64,000 bases of DNA from JABGQS01 sp963674545 (GTDB taxonomy: Bacteria; Bacillota; Clostridia; Christensenellales; SZUA-584): contig CAXXFB010000001.1 in assembly GCA_963674545.2 (NCBI GenBank), positions 2,852,001 through 2,916,000 of the forward strand, written 5' to 3'. Shown here piece by piece: positions 28,030-36,026 of the stretch. Position 1 is the first letter of the stretch; every line of letters starts with the position of its first letter. The position numbers and the translations under genes are program-made. The notes beneath the pieces were generated by a model. The model saw nothing but the letters and a program-made list of their open reading frames with translations, did no database searches and was not told the DNA's origin.

Positions 28030-28084
28030 AAATCCGATTATATACAAAAAGGTATTTGCTTTTGGATGTGATCGCTTCACCACG
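28030..28084 (+). repeat. Dispersed intergenic hairpin repeat, copy D (diverged)
   Basis: AAAAAGGTATTTGCTTTTGG followed by a CGCTTCACCACGG segment matches the core and right edge of the copies at 20871, 35731 and 37199. It lies in the 638-base gap after the large surface protein. The open frame across it has no ribosome binding site and I do not treat it as a gene. Confidence 0.4.
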
Positions 28085-28246
28085 GGAAGTCAGGAAAGAT
28101 GCACAACCGATTCTCTCTTGATATCAAACAGAAAGCTTTTTGAAAAGTATCAATTGACAAAACAGAAGCAATTATCCAAAATATCAAGGGTAAATAATAT
28201 CGTAAGGAACTCGCCTAGGGGGTCGTTCTGCCAAATTTCGAGAAGC

Positions 28247-28288
28247 AAGTGCCGTAATGTTCATTGCTTATGCGGCACTTTTTGTTTT
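28247..28288 (+). terminator. Hairpin terminator upstream of the zinc-ribbon island
   Basis: AAGTGCCG at 28247-28254 and CGGCACTT at 28273-28280 pair perfectly around an 18-base loop, and TTTGTTTT follows. It probably ends transcription from the surface protein gene, although it lies about 320 bases after that stop. Confidence 0.6.
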
Positions 28289-28322
28289 GAGGTAGTGTAA
28301 TATTAGGTATCTCCTTACTATT

Positions 28323-28352
28323 TTGAATCAAAAAGTAAAGATATAGTATAAT
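28323..28352 (+). promoter_or_regulatory. Promoter P1 of the zinc-ribbon island
   Basis: TTGAAT at 28323-28328 and TATAAT at 28347-28352 are separated by 18 bases. The -10 box is a perfect consensus. Confidence 0.55.
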
Positions 28353-28368
28353 CATCATAGTAAAATAT

Positions 28369-28396
28369 TTGACTATGTGTTTTAATATGGTATAAT
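28369..28396 (+). promoter_or_regulatory. Promoter P2 of the zinc-ribbon island
   Basis: TTGACT at 28369-28374 and TATAAT at 28391-28396 are separated by 16 bases, close to consensus. Together with P1 it would give a tandem promoter and a leader of about 165 bases before ATG 28569. Confidence 0.6.
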
Positions 28397-28497
28397 TATT
28401 TTTAAGGTAACGTTATTTATAGAATTTTCCCAGTTACAACTTCTTTTGTATAAACTCAATGAGCTCTGACAACTGCCAGTACATGCATACGGTAGAA

Positions 28498-28546
28498 TTT
28501 TTTACTGCTCTTTATTGTGCATCTGGAAATCCAGGACAGTAAAAAA
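28498..28546 (+). promoter_or_regulatory. Leader hairpin just before the ribosome binding site
   Basis: TTTTTTACTG (28498-28507) and CAGTAAAAAA (28537-28546) are perfect inverted repeats, and CTGGA/TCCAG (28523-28534) forms an inner hairpin. The structure ends nine bases before AAGGAG, so it may affect translation of the first gene. It could equally be a weak attenuator. Confidence 0.35.
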
Positions 28547-28568
28547 AAATATACAAGGAGCTTTTATC

Positions 28569-29045
28569 ATGAGAAAAACTTCTTTTATTATGGGGCTAAT
28601 AGGCGGTATTATCGGCTGCCTTTATAGCACCATTTTACTTGCGATATATATAGAAGAAGCTATAGGTACTGCCGGAGCGGTTTTTTCTATTATCATGTTT
28701 TTTATACTCGGATTGATATTTATAATCGGCACAAGCATGGTTCTTATTCGTGGCGATATCGGAGGGGTATTGATGATAGTGTCTTCTGTATTGCTTTTCG
28801 CTTTAACGATTGGCTCTTTCTTTATTGAAAGCTTTCAAGCAGGAATGGAAAGCTTTTTTGCTATCTTCCTTACACTTGCAATAATGGGCTTTATTTCAGG
28901 GATACTGGGCTATAAGTCAAGAAACGAACCGAAGATAAAACTTAAAACAGCGGGAGTATATTCGAATTATGCGCTACCGCAGTCGGTATATACATTTTGT
29001 AACAGCTGCAGAGAAAGACTTACACCTGATGCTATCTTTTGCTAA
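28569..29045 (+). CDS. Multi-pass membrane protein with C-terminal zinc ribbon cut by a stop codon
   Basis: ATG 28569 is the likely start because AAGGAG lies eight bases upstream. The 158-residue product has four hydrophobic segments over about 8-120, then a cytoplasmic tail that begins a zinc ribbon: FCNSCRERLTPDAIFC. TAA at 29043-29045 comes exactly before the last CxxC half: in the same frame the next codons read KCGNKTSVKK and stop at 29078. The intact protein would have been 169 residues with a complete CxxC-x10-CxxC ribbon. This looks like a nonsense mutation (or an error), leaving three of the four cysteines. Function is unknown; it heads a cluster of similar zinc-ribbon proteins. Confidence 0.75.
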   Translation: MRKTSFIMGLIGGIIGCLYSTILLAIYIEEAIGTAGAVFSIIMFFILGLIFIIGTSMVLIRGDIGGVLMIVSSVLLFALTIGSFFIESFQAGMESFFAIFLTLAIMGFISGILGYKSRNEPKIKLKTAGVYSNYALPQSVYTFCNSCRERLTPDAIFC

Positions 29046-29092
29046 AAATGCGGCAATAAGACATCAGTTAAAAAATAGGAGGAGGTTAGTAT

Positions 29093-29410
29093 ATGCCATA
29101 TTGTAAAAAATGCGGAAACGAGCTTTTAAACGGACAGTTCACATGCCCGAAATGCGGGCAAAATCAAACACAAATAGTTGAAGCGGAACCACCGAAAGAT
29201 AAAGTGCCATGGCAGAGGCTTTTATGGATGTGGGCGCTTGCGTGTGCGGGAGGATTGATTGGAATAATATTGGCAGCTTCGATAATAGGGGCGAAAAATG
29301 ATTTAGGAGAACCAAGATATACAAAATCGAACAGGACGCAGGCGATTATTGCCTTGATACTTGGAATTGGCATGACTGCGCTTTTTATTACTATATACAC
29401 CACGATTTAA
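29093..29410 (+). CDS. Zinc-ribbon membrane protein
   Basis: This 105-residue protein opens with a zinc ribbon, CKKCGNELLNGQFTCPKCG (CxxC-x11-CxxC, residues 4-22), followed by a Pro/Lys linker and two hydrophobic segments at about 46-66 and 84-103. The ribbon is predicted to be cytoplasmic. AGGAGG precedes the ATG. It follows the disrupted gene by a short gap. The exact function is unknown; this architecture is common in Clostridia and often sits with other zinc-ribbon envelope proteins. Confidence 0.8.
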   Translation: MPYCKKCGNELLNGQFTCPKCGQNQTQIVEAEPPKDKVPWQRLLWMWALACAGGLIGIILAASIIGAKNDLGEPRYTKSNRTQAIIALILGIGMTALFITIYTTI

Positions 29411-29470
29411 ATTTAAGATATATGACTTATGCATTCAGAGATGTATAAGTGAAATCTAAGGAGGTGGATT

Positions 29471-30256
29471 ATGCTTTTTGTATGGATCGGCATAATAGTA
29501 TTAGCGGTTATTGTAATAGTAATAGCTGTTCCGATAATTGTAGTAAGAACGAAGAAGGCAGACAAAAAATATAAGCAGAAGTTTGAGGAGATAGGATTTA
29601 ATACCGATATCGAATTCTCGCCGGGAATATTCAGTATATTCGTGGACGAAGCAAAAGGTCTGTGGTGTTTGAAACATTCAAACAAGTCTGAACCGGTGAT
29701 ATACAAATTCGATGACCTTGCAGGCTTCGAAATGTACGAATACGGTATGCTTTCAGGAAAGGTATATTCAGGCATGGAGAATATTGGGCTGCTTAAATTT
29801 GGATATGCCGGCCAGGAGAATCAGAGGAGCAAGGATATCATTCTTCTGGTGAAATTCAAGAACGATGTATATCCGCCGGTGACTTTGAAATTCATAGGCA
29901 CAGCGATGGATAAAGATTCGGAGCTTTATACGACCATAATAAATAATGCAAACGAGTTTGTGCGGATACTAACGGATATAATAAAGAAAAGCGACAGTGG
30001 GATTGCCCCGGCAGTCAGCGTTGCCAGCATAGAAGAGCAGCAGGAAGAGTATACGAATATAGTGCGGGAAGGCAGCTCATGCCTATGCTCGAGGTGCGGG
30101 GCCGAACTGGTTTCTCTGGATAAGTTTTGTATAGCCTGCGGCGCCCCAGTGATGCAAAGGGAAGAAAGGCCAAAATGTCCGAGGTGTGGAACGGCGATAA
30201 CAAACGAGCATGTATTTTGTGCCTTGTGCGGTTACGATCTTAGAGGCGTTGAATAG
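29471..30256 (+). CDS. Membrane-anchored protein with two C-terminal zinc ribbons
   Basis: This 261-residue protein has one N-terminal membrane helix (about 3-25), then a globular region of about 150 residues with a YKFDDLAGFEMYEYG segment, similar to DUF4428/SHOCT-like cytoplasmic proteins. It ends with two complete zinc ribbons: CSRCGAELVSLDKFCIACG near 204-222 and CPRCGTAITNEHVFCALCG near 235-253. The ribbons probably bind protein or nucleic acid partners inside the cell. GGAGGTGG precedes the ATG. The next gene, a lipoprotein, begins after 27 bases. Function is not known. Confidence 0.8.
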   Translation: MLFVWIGIIVLAVIVIVIAVPIIVVRTKKADKKYKQKFEEIGFNTDIEFSPGIFSIFVDEAKGLWCLKHSNKSEPVIYKFDDLAGFEMYEYGMLSGKVYSGMENIGLLKFGYAGQENQRSKDIILLVKFKNDVYPPVTLKFIGTAMDKDSELYTTIINNANEFVRILTDIIKKSDSGIAPAVSVASIEEQQEEYTNIVREGSSCLCSRCGAELVSLDKFCIACGAPVMQREERPKCPRCGTAITNEHVFCALCGYDLRGVE

Positions 30257-30283
30257 CTATACAAGTATATAAGGAGCAATAAA

Positions 30284-31236
30284 ATGATTATTAGCAAAAG
30301 AGTCCTGCTGCTCTTATTAGTTTTACTTTTGTTTTCGGTGTTGCTTTTCGGATGCGCTGGCGAGCCGGACATTGAAGATCTCATAGAAAAAAAGATACAA
30401 AAGGATTGATTCGTGTGCTTGGCTATGAAGGACCGAACGAGACCATGATCAGGGATGCACGAGACGCATTAATTGAAATAGGTGAAGATGCAGTTGATGA
30501 GCTGGTTGATGCAGTTGACAGCAAGAACGAACAAATCAGTATAAATGCAATATGGATATTGGGTGAGCTAAAAGACCCAAGAGCAATCGAACCGCTTATA
30601 GCTGCGCTTGACAATGGGAATATGGAAAATGATGCATTAAACGCTCTGTGCAGGATAGGAGATATCAGCACAATAGATGTTCTGTCAAAATATATGGATG
30701 AAGAGATAGTTATAAAAGGAGGGCTTGTCGAAATAAATGTCAAATATATCGACCCGGTGATATATGGAGAAGGAGTAGATGCAGCTCCATACGACCCTGT
30801 AAAGCTCGGCCCGCATCCTGTTGTGATAGCAGACGAAGCGTCTTTTGAAGTTTTCAGAGCGGCCGAGGGCTATCATCCTGATGATCCTGAAAACTGGAAT
30901 GCACTTTTACCACTTGATTGGCAACCGCTCGACGACCCGGAATCTGTAGAGCTGGTGCTCTGCTGGGGAGAAATATCTGAGGTTACAATTGATACTGCAG
31001 TTTACAGAGGGTTGTCGGATAGTGTAAAAGGAGAACGAGTCTGTGAACGGCGAACAGTAATATTAAGAGAAGCAGCTACAGGCGATATAATTGCATCCGA
31101 GACAATACTCGGAGAGACCCCAAAAAAATTCCCGGATTCTGTTTCCGGCAGTATGGATGATTTTGCTTATAAAGGCGAGTGGACGGCAGAAATTTTGATA
31201 GACTGGCTTAGACCGTATGTAGAAGGGACAGCATGA
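30284..31236 (+). pseudogene. HEAT-repeat lipoprotein with a frameshift in an A7 run
   Basis: ATG 30284, behind AAGGAG, encodes a signal peptide with the lipobox LLFGC, then AGEPDIEDLIEKK, and stops at TGA 30408. The next frame starts at TTG 30406 without a good ribosome binding site and encodes a HEAT-like array (EIGEDAVDELVDAVDS, LGELKDPRAIEPLIAALDN, ALCRIGD) followed by an unrecognised C-terminal domain. Adding one A to the A7 run at 30387-30393 joins them as DLIEKKDTKGLIRVLGYEG, the usual first HEAT helix pair, so this is one gene of about 317 residues. It may be a phase-variable tract, a null allele or a sequencing error. The intact protein would be an extracellular lipid-anchored binding scaffold. 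Confidence 0.78.
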
Positions 31237-31342
31237 TAAAACTGTTACAGGCAGGGTTCGATCAATATATTATTCAAGATGTTTTAAAATACAACACGCA
31301 AACTTAAGATGCAATATTTCAAAATATTTATTTGGAGGCGGA

Positions 31343-31936
31343 ATGATGAAAAAACTTGGCATATTACTATTTTGTCTGATACTTGTTATTGCAATTTCGG
31401 GGTGTTCGGGAAACAGCAAAGTTCTTCAAACTGAAGAATATGACGTATATGAGAACGGTGAGCTTTTCATAGAAGTGAAGGGTCAAAGCGGGGCCTATAA
31501 TTTCCTAACAGACGCAGAGTATAACGGTACCATACTTGGGGAATATAAAGGGCATGTCTTTTCTACAAAGCGCGGGATAATCATAGGCAGCACTATAGAA
31601 GAAGTTATAAAGCAGTATAAAGGAACTCCGTACTTTTTATTGGACCAGGGTACCGGTGAAATTCTCGACATCAGCGATGCTTTAAGCAGCAGCGCACCGG
31701 AAAGATATAATGTTAGTTTTTATACGCTAATTGTAAACGGAAAGCTGTATTGCTACACAATTGATCTTCCAGACACAGCAATAGCAAAAGACTTAGGGCT
31801 GAGTCTTATGGATTGGCTAAAAATAAGAACGAGCGGCTCGCAAGAGTACGTTGTTGAACACCTCAGTATGCAGTTTTTTATCGAAAACGGAAAAATATTT
31901 AATATATTAATAACGTACATGAATTATCAGGATTGA
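31343..31936 (+). CDS. Lipoprotein of unknown function
   Basis: This 197-residue protein has a lipoprotein signal peptide with the lipobox ISGC, cysteine at residue 21 (or 20 if translation begins at the second ATG). The mature part is a mixed alpha/beta domain with no family that I recognise; motifs such as YNFLTDAEYNGTILGEYKG are noted for searching. GGAGGCGG precedes the start. It would be anchored to the outer face of the cytoplasmic membrane. It lies in the zinc-ribbon/lipoprotein island with the same orientation as all its neighbours. Confidence 0.75.
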   Translation: MMKKLGILLFCLILVIAISGCSGNSKVLQTEEYDVYENGELFIEVKGQSGAYNFLTDAEYNGTILGEYKGHVFSTKRGIIIGSTIEEVIKQYKGTPYFLLDQGTGEILDISDALSSSAPERYNVSFYTLIVNGKLYCYTIDLPDTAIAKDLGLSLMDWLKIRTSGSQEYVVEHLSMQFFIENGKIFNILITYMNYQD

Positions 31937-32061
31937 GTGTGCTTGCTGGGTTTTCTTGGTCATCAGAGTTTCGATATTGATACGTTTTAAGCTGCAGAGG
32001 ATTTGCCTAAAATGATATTACTGACTGCGCAGAAAGATAAAAAAGAAAGAGGGAAAGAAAA

Positions 32062-32412
32062 GTGAAAAGATTGAATATAGCAATATTGATACTGTTTATT
32101 GTTTTAGTATTGTTTTCATCGGGCTGCTCCGAAAAAGCAATAGAACAAGTCGAAGAACAACAGGAGAAAGTAATTGTAGCAGCGGAATTGGTAGAGGTAT
32201 TAGCAGACTGGAGTGCTGACAGCGGCTATACAGATTTTGAGGTGACAGCTAAACTGGAAGACGGAAGTGAGGTTTCAGTAACAGTATTTCCTGAAGATGA
32301 AAAAGCATTTGGTATACTGATAATGCAGTTTCAGGCGGACAAGTCGAACGAAGTGCATACATTCAATGTTTATTTCAATGAGTCGACAGGAGACTGGACA
32401 TTTACTGAGTAG
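32062..32412 (+). CDS. Small lipoprotein of unknown function
   Basis: This 116-residue protein starts at GTG 32062, with the purine-rich GAGGGAAAG upstream. The signal peptide ends with the lipobox SSGC (cysteine at about residue 22), then a Glu/Gln-rich linker (EKAIEQVEEQQEK) and a compact beta-rich domain ending NVYFNESTGDWTF. It would be lipid-anchored outside the membrane. I do not recognise the family. It may bind the same partner as the other lipoproteins of the island. Confidence 0.7.
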   Translation: MKRLNIAILILFIVLVLFSSGCSEKAIEQVEEQQEKVIVAAELVEVLADWSADSGYTDFEVTAKLEDGSEVSVTVFPEDEKAFGILIMQFQADKSNEVHTFNVYFNESTGDWTFTE

Positions 32413-32539
32413 CGTTAACGTATAAAAGGTCGCATTTTTTGTTTCTGGTCGAGAGACCTGATCGGCTTGATGATTTAACAAAATCATGTATTTGTATTGC
32501 CAATCACGCGGTAATATTATTATATTGGAGGTAACGGTT

Positions 32540-33565
32540 ATGTTTTGCCAAAATTGTGGATTCAATAACGAAAAGGACTCAAAGTTTTGCTTAAAGTGCG
32601 GCACGCCGCTTTTAATTCCTCAGGAGTCACCTGAAAAACACAATCAATTTTACCAAGCAGAAGCTCAACCTGTGCAGCCGGCGGCTCCGAAGCCGAAAAA
32701 GAAACGCAAAGGACTTATTATTGGGCTTGTTTCAGGCGGGGTCGTACTGCTTGCAGCATTGGCGGCTGGGTACTTCGTTTTTTTTGCCGGGGCTGCCGTA
32801 ACTGGCGAGTGGTACAGCCAGCAACAGGGTATCGTACTATCGTTTAATGATGGCGGTATCGTTGAGCAGATCGGACTTGCCGGATCTTATGAAGGTGAGT
32901 ATGAATATAACAAAGGTAAGGGCAAGGGCGTTATAACAGTAAGCGGAGGAGAAGACGAATTTACAGTTAAAGGGGATGAGCTGACTGTTGAAGCGACGGA
33001 CAAGGACTATATTTTTACCCGTGCGGAGGAGAAGTTCGATTCAGAAGAATTTTTTGAAGAGTGTTTTCTTGGGGCATGGTCGAATGAAGAGCTTGTGCAG
33101 GTTATTGAGATCAAGAAGAGGGGCAATTTATCCCTGTTTACAGTCAGCGGTGAAACTGAAGGAGAGTATGAATATGATGTGTGTGACGGTGAGGGCACAA
33201 TAACTCTGGGCGATCAGGAACTATCGTTTATAACGTCGGAGCAGGGTATCGAATTGGAAGACTCAGGCGTATTTGCCAAGCAGGACGAAGATTTTGATAT
33301 ATATGATTTCATTGCAGAGAACGCAGTCGGTGTTGCAGGCATATGGTATAAAACCGGAGACAGAAATATCACCCTGAAATTTAGTGAGGAGCATTTATTT
33401 ATTTATACGGTAATAAACGGTGGAGTAACTAATGAGACTATTGGTATATATGATTTCGACGAGGAGACCGGGGAGGGGATTATATTGTTGCAGCAGACTG
33501 TAAAGTTTAATGTCGAAGACGGCAAGCTGTATATTGGCGAGGATGTGTTCACGAGGTATAAGTGA
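32540..33565 (+). CDS. Zinc-ribbon, single-pass protein with duplicated extracellular beta domain
   Basis: ATG 32540 follows TTGGAGG; an earlier in-frame start would add an unlikely leader. The 341-residue protein opens with a zinc ribbon, CQNCGFNNEKDSKFCLKCG (residues 3-21), then a Pro-rich linker and the basic KPKKKRK, and one membrane helix at about 57-78. Three related extracellular units follow, each with a GxWYxxxxxxxLxF start and a GEYEYxxxxGxGxI hairpin (about 86-160, 182-255 and 270-341). The ribbon is inside and the repeats outside, a common signalling or envelope-stress architecture in Firmicutes. It closes the island. Confidence 0.82.
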   Translation: MFCQNCGFNNEKDSKFCLKCGTPLLIPQESPEKHNQFYQAEAQPVQPAAPKPKKKRKGLIIGLVSGGVVLLAALAAGYFVFFAGAAVTGEWYSQQQGIVLSFNDGGIVEQIGLAGSYEGEYEYNKGKGKGVITVSGGEDEFTVKGDELTVEATDKDYIFTRAEEKFDSEEFFEECFLGAWSNEELVQVIEIKKRGNLSLFTVSGETEGEYEYDVCDGEGTITLGDQELSFITSEQGIELEDSGVFAKQDEDFDIYDFIAENAVGVAGIWYKTGDRNITLKFSEEHLFIYTVINGGVTNETIGIYDFDEETGEGIILLQQTVKFNVEDGKLYIGEDVFTRYK

Positions 33566-33644
33566 CATACTTGCGAATATGCTATTAAACTTAATATATA
33601 ATTTTATTGGTACTGGTGTAAAATATTGGTGAAAAGAGAAAGTA

Positions 33645-33684
33645 AACTCCGTATGTTATAATCGTATAAAAACTATGCGGAGTT
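33645..33684 (+). terminator. Hairpin after the zinc-ribbon island
   Basis: AACTCCGTAT (33645-33654) pairs with ATGCGGAGTT (33675-33684) with one G-U wobble around a 20-base loop. A third copy of the motif, ACTCCGTATAAAAG, follows at about 33705. There is no long U tract, so it may be a regulatory hairpin rather than a terminator. Confidence 0.35.
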
Positions 33685-33810
33685 ATTAACATGCGTATAT
33701 ACAGACTCCGTATAAAAGTCTTAATCATTCTAAAGAGTTGAGGATATTCCTTGCATTATACCTTGATACGTGATACTATAACTGAGTATTCTAAATGTAC
33801 AGATTGAGTT

Positions 33811-33861
33811 CACATGTTTTTGTAAGCCATTCATCCATTTAATGGCTTACAAAAACATGTG
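33811..33861 (+). promoter_or_regulatory. Perfect 21-bp inverted repeat upstream of the cold-shock gene
   Basis: The arms at 33811-33831 and 33841-33861 (beginning CACATGTTTTTGTAAGCC and ending GCTTACAAAAACATGTG) are exact reverse complements with a nine-base loop. TTTTTAATT follows, so it can act as a terminator for upstream transcription. It ends 42 bases before the cold-shock ATG, so it may also be part of that leader. Confidence 0.7.
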
Positions 33862-33903
33862 TTTTTAATTTACAGAGGATATAATATTAAAGGAGGTACC
33901 AAC

Positions 33904-34116
33904 ATGTATAATGGTACAGTAAAATGGTTTAATGCGGACAAAGGATTCGGATTTATTGCTAATGATGATAACGGAGAAGAATGCTTTGTACACTTTTCAT
34001 CAATTATGACACAAGGTTATAAATCTTTGTCTGACGGACAAAAAGTAACTTTTGATACAGAGCCGGATCCAAAAAACAAAAGCAGGGTAAGAGCTGTCAA
34101 CGTTTTTCTGGCGTAG
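33904..34116 (+). CDS. Cold-shock protein (CspA family)
   Basis: This 70-residue single-domain protein starts at ATG 33904 behind AAAGGAGG. It is the classic cold-shock OB fold: GTVKWFNADKGFGFI carries RNP1 (KGFGFI) and ECFVHFSSI carries RNP2. It binds single-stranded RNA and DNA as a chaperone that melts structured messages, especially after a temperature drop. It is monocistronic, between the long inverted repeat and a terminator at 34134-34167. A longer upstream in-frame extension has no support because the ribosome binding site lies inside it. Confidence 0.95.
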   Translation: MYNGTVKWFNADKGFGFIANDDNGEECFVHFSSIMTQGYKSLSDGQKVTFDTEPDPKNKSRVRAVNVFLA

Positions 34117-34133
34117 TCTGTGGAACGAAGAAT

Positions 34134-34167
34134 GGCCGATCAGTTAATAATCTGATTGGCTTTTTTT
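34134..34167 (+). terminator. Terminator of the cold-shock gene
   Basis: GGCCGATCAG and CTGATTGGCT pair as a ten-base stem with G-U wobbles and an eight-base loop, followed by a run of seven T. It starts 18 bases after the cold-shock stop. Confidence 0.8.
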
Positions 34168-34570
34168 ATTAAGAGACTTTTAACAAATAATTATACAATC
34201 AGCATGATAGTTATTAACGTTAATTGAGCAAAGGCTGCGGTGTTTTGAAAAAACAATAAGGAAAAAACGACATAAAACAAACTTTTTGTACTGTATTGCA
34301 AAATAATATTTTTGGTTACATTTATAGTAATCCATAATCACTAGGCTATGCCTGCCTATCCCGGCACGATTATTAACTTTCTAAGAACACCATAGTTTTG
34401 CTATATCTAATAAGCGTAAAGTGTGCTATGTTCAAATAGATTATTGATCGTTAATACCAAAAAATTATTATATCTCTTTATTAATTCATTTTGTCTTTTT
34501 GAAGATCATATTAAAATTTTAAGGCCTTATCGTTAATCTGCAAAGTAATCCAATAGAAAAAGAGAGATTT
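34168..34570. other. Intergenic region without recognisable features
   Basis: About 400 AT-rich bases separate the cold-shock terminator from the nitronate monooxygenase-like gene. I found no convincing open frame, hairpin or promoter pair, and no similarity to the dispersed repeat. Confidence 0.4.
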
Positions 34571-35668
34571 ATGGGAATTCTAAAAATGAAAAAACTTATT
34601 ATTGGCGACCTAAAAGCAGAGCTGCCAATTATTCAGGGTGGCATGGGTGTCGGTATTTCACTATCCGGTCTAGCTTCGGCCGTTGCAAACCAGGGCGGAG
34701 TCGGTGTCATAGCAACTGCAGGTATAGGGATGCAGGAGATAGGTTTTACATCAAATTTTGAGAGCTCTAATATAAAAGCGCTAACTGACCAGATCAGAAA
34801 AGCGAGAAGTGCATCAAAGGGAATAATCGGTGTCAACATCATGACTGCACTTTCCAATTTTTCAGACATGGTCAAAACAGCGATCGCAGAAAAAATAGAC
34901 ATTATATTTTCCGGCGCAGGGCTGCCGCTTAACCTTCCGGGCTTCTTAAAAGACGGCAGCAATACTAAGCTCGTACCAATAGTATCTTCAGGAAAGGCGG
35001 CGAGGATTATTGCGCACAAATGGAAAAATGATTATGATTACGTGCCAGATGCATTTGTAGTGGAAGGGCCAAAGGCAGGCGGCCATCTCGGATTCAAACA
35101 GGAACAAATAGATAATCCTGATTACGCTTTAGAGAATCTTGTTTCAGATGTAATAAAAGAAGCGCATCAGCTAGAGGAACATAGTGGAAAGACAATTCCT
35201 GTAATAGCAGCAGGAGGCATTTATTCAGGGAAGGATATCTATAATATCATGAAGCTCGGCGCTGCTGGTGTCCAAATGGGGACCCGCTTTGTACCGACAG
35301 TTGAATGCGATGCTTCTGAAGAGTTTAAAAAGAGCTATATCGATGCGAAACAGGAAGATATTGGAATAATTAAAAGTCCAGTGGGCTTACCTGGGCGCGC
35401 TATTATCAATAGGTTTATATTAAGTACAAGGGCAGGCATGAAAAAGCCATTTAAATGCCCGTATCACTGTATAACCACATGTAGCTATAAAGAAAGTCCC
35501 TACTGTATTGCACTGGCACTCTTGAATGCAAAAAAGGGGAATTTTAAACATGGGTTCGCATTTGCTGGACAGAATGCTTATCTTGCAGATTCAATAGTAT
35601 CCGTCAAAGAGCTGGTTGATATTTTAAAAATTGAATTTACCGAAGCCAAGAGCAGCAAACTAGAATAA
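34571..35668 (+). CDS. Nitronate monooxygenase / FabK-like FMN flavoprotein
   Basis: This 365-residue TIM-barrel flavoprotein has the N-terminal GDLKAELPIIQGGMGVGIS and the FMN-binding segments VVEGPKAGGHLG, IPVIAAGGI and GAAGVQMGTRFV of the 2-nitropropane dioxygenase family, which includes NMO and the enoyl-ACP reductase FabK. A C-terminal cysteine-rich stretch, CPYHCITTC with SPYC, is a feature of a subgroup often left as NMO-like in anaerobes. The reaction here could be oxidation of nitronates or reduction of an enoyl substrate. GAGAG precedes the ATG. It stands alone, with no fatty-acid synthesis genes nearby, which argues mildly against FabK. Confidence 0.85.
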   Translation: MGILKMKKLIIGDLKAELPIIQGGMGVGISLSGLASAVANQGGVGVIATAGIGMQEIGFTSNFESSNIKALTDQIRKARSASKGIIGVNIMTALSNFSDMVKTAIAEKIDIIFSGAGLPLNLPGFLKDGSNTKLVPIVSSGKAARIIAHKWKNDYDYVPDAFVVEGPKAGGHLGFKQEQIDNPDYALENLVSDVIKEAHQLEEHSGKTIPVIAAGGIYSGKDIYNIMKLGAAGVQMGTRFVPTVECDASEEFKKSYIDAKQEDIGIIKSPVGLPGRAIINRFILSTRAGMKKPFKCPYHCITTCSYKESPYCIALALLNAKKGNFKHGFAFAGQNAYLADSIVSVKELVDILKIEFTEAKSSKLE

Positions 35669-35730
35669 ACTATCCTTATCCTTAAGGGAACAGGCGTTGC
35701 TCTAATTTTTATTAAAGTGACACCGTATCT

Positions 35731-35785
35731 AGAACCACTAAGAAAAACAAAGATGTTTACTTTTGGGCGCGAACGTTCCACCAAG
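35731..35785 (+). repeat. Dispersed intergenic hairpin repeat, copy B
   Basis: ACAAAGATGTTTACTTTTGG followed by GCGCGAACGTTCCACCAAG matches copies at 20871 and 37199 over about 50 bases. It abuts a terminator hairpin. Confidence 0.55.
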
Positions 35786-35811
35786 CTCTGATTATTAGTC
35801 AGAGCATTTTA
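35785..35811 (+). terminator. Terminator downstream of the NMO-like gene
   Basis: GCTCTGA and TCAGAGC form a perfect seven-base stem with a seven-base loop, followed by ATTTTAT. It begins at the right edge of repeat copy B. Confidence 0.6.
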
Positions 35812-35840
35812 TATGCCAATTTGGGCGCTATTTTAATTAT

Positions 35841-36005
35841 TTATGCATGACGTTTTAACAGGTTTATGATTGCTCCGGCAGTCAGCAATATTCCCGATGC
35901 GCCGATAAGTGCCCGAATCACATATGTGCTTTATCATGTACTCGGCAACTCGCTTTCTTCAATCATTACATCATAAGTGGTACTAGCGCCATCCACTTTA
36001 GAAGT
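35841..36005 (-). pseudogene. C-terminal remnant of an LPXTG surface protein (minus strand)
   Basis: Read on the minus strand this gives VDGASTTYDVMIEESELPST, two stops (TGA TAA) where the sorting-signal glycine should be, then STYVIRALIGASGILLTAG and LLKRHA, ending at TAA 35843-35841. It is clearly homologous to the last 60 residues of the protein at 12775-14610 (VDGVSVSYDVTIEESALPNT, RKRHA). No N-terminal part of the gene remains. It is a dead fragment lying head-to-head with a plus-strand fragment of the same kind. Confidence 0.8.
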
Positions 36006-36026
36006 TGTTGTGTCATACACACCCTT

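Noticed and set aside
27980..28300. 106-codon open frame after the large surface protein
   Set aside because: It starts at TTG without a ribosome binding site and runs through repeat copy D and a terminator hairpin.
31233..31307. 24-codon frame overlapping the end of the HEAT gene (ATGA)
   Set aside because: It is very short, with no similarity or domain that I recognise; the overlap alone is not enough.
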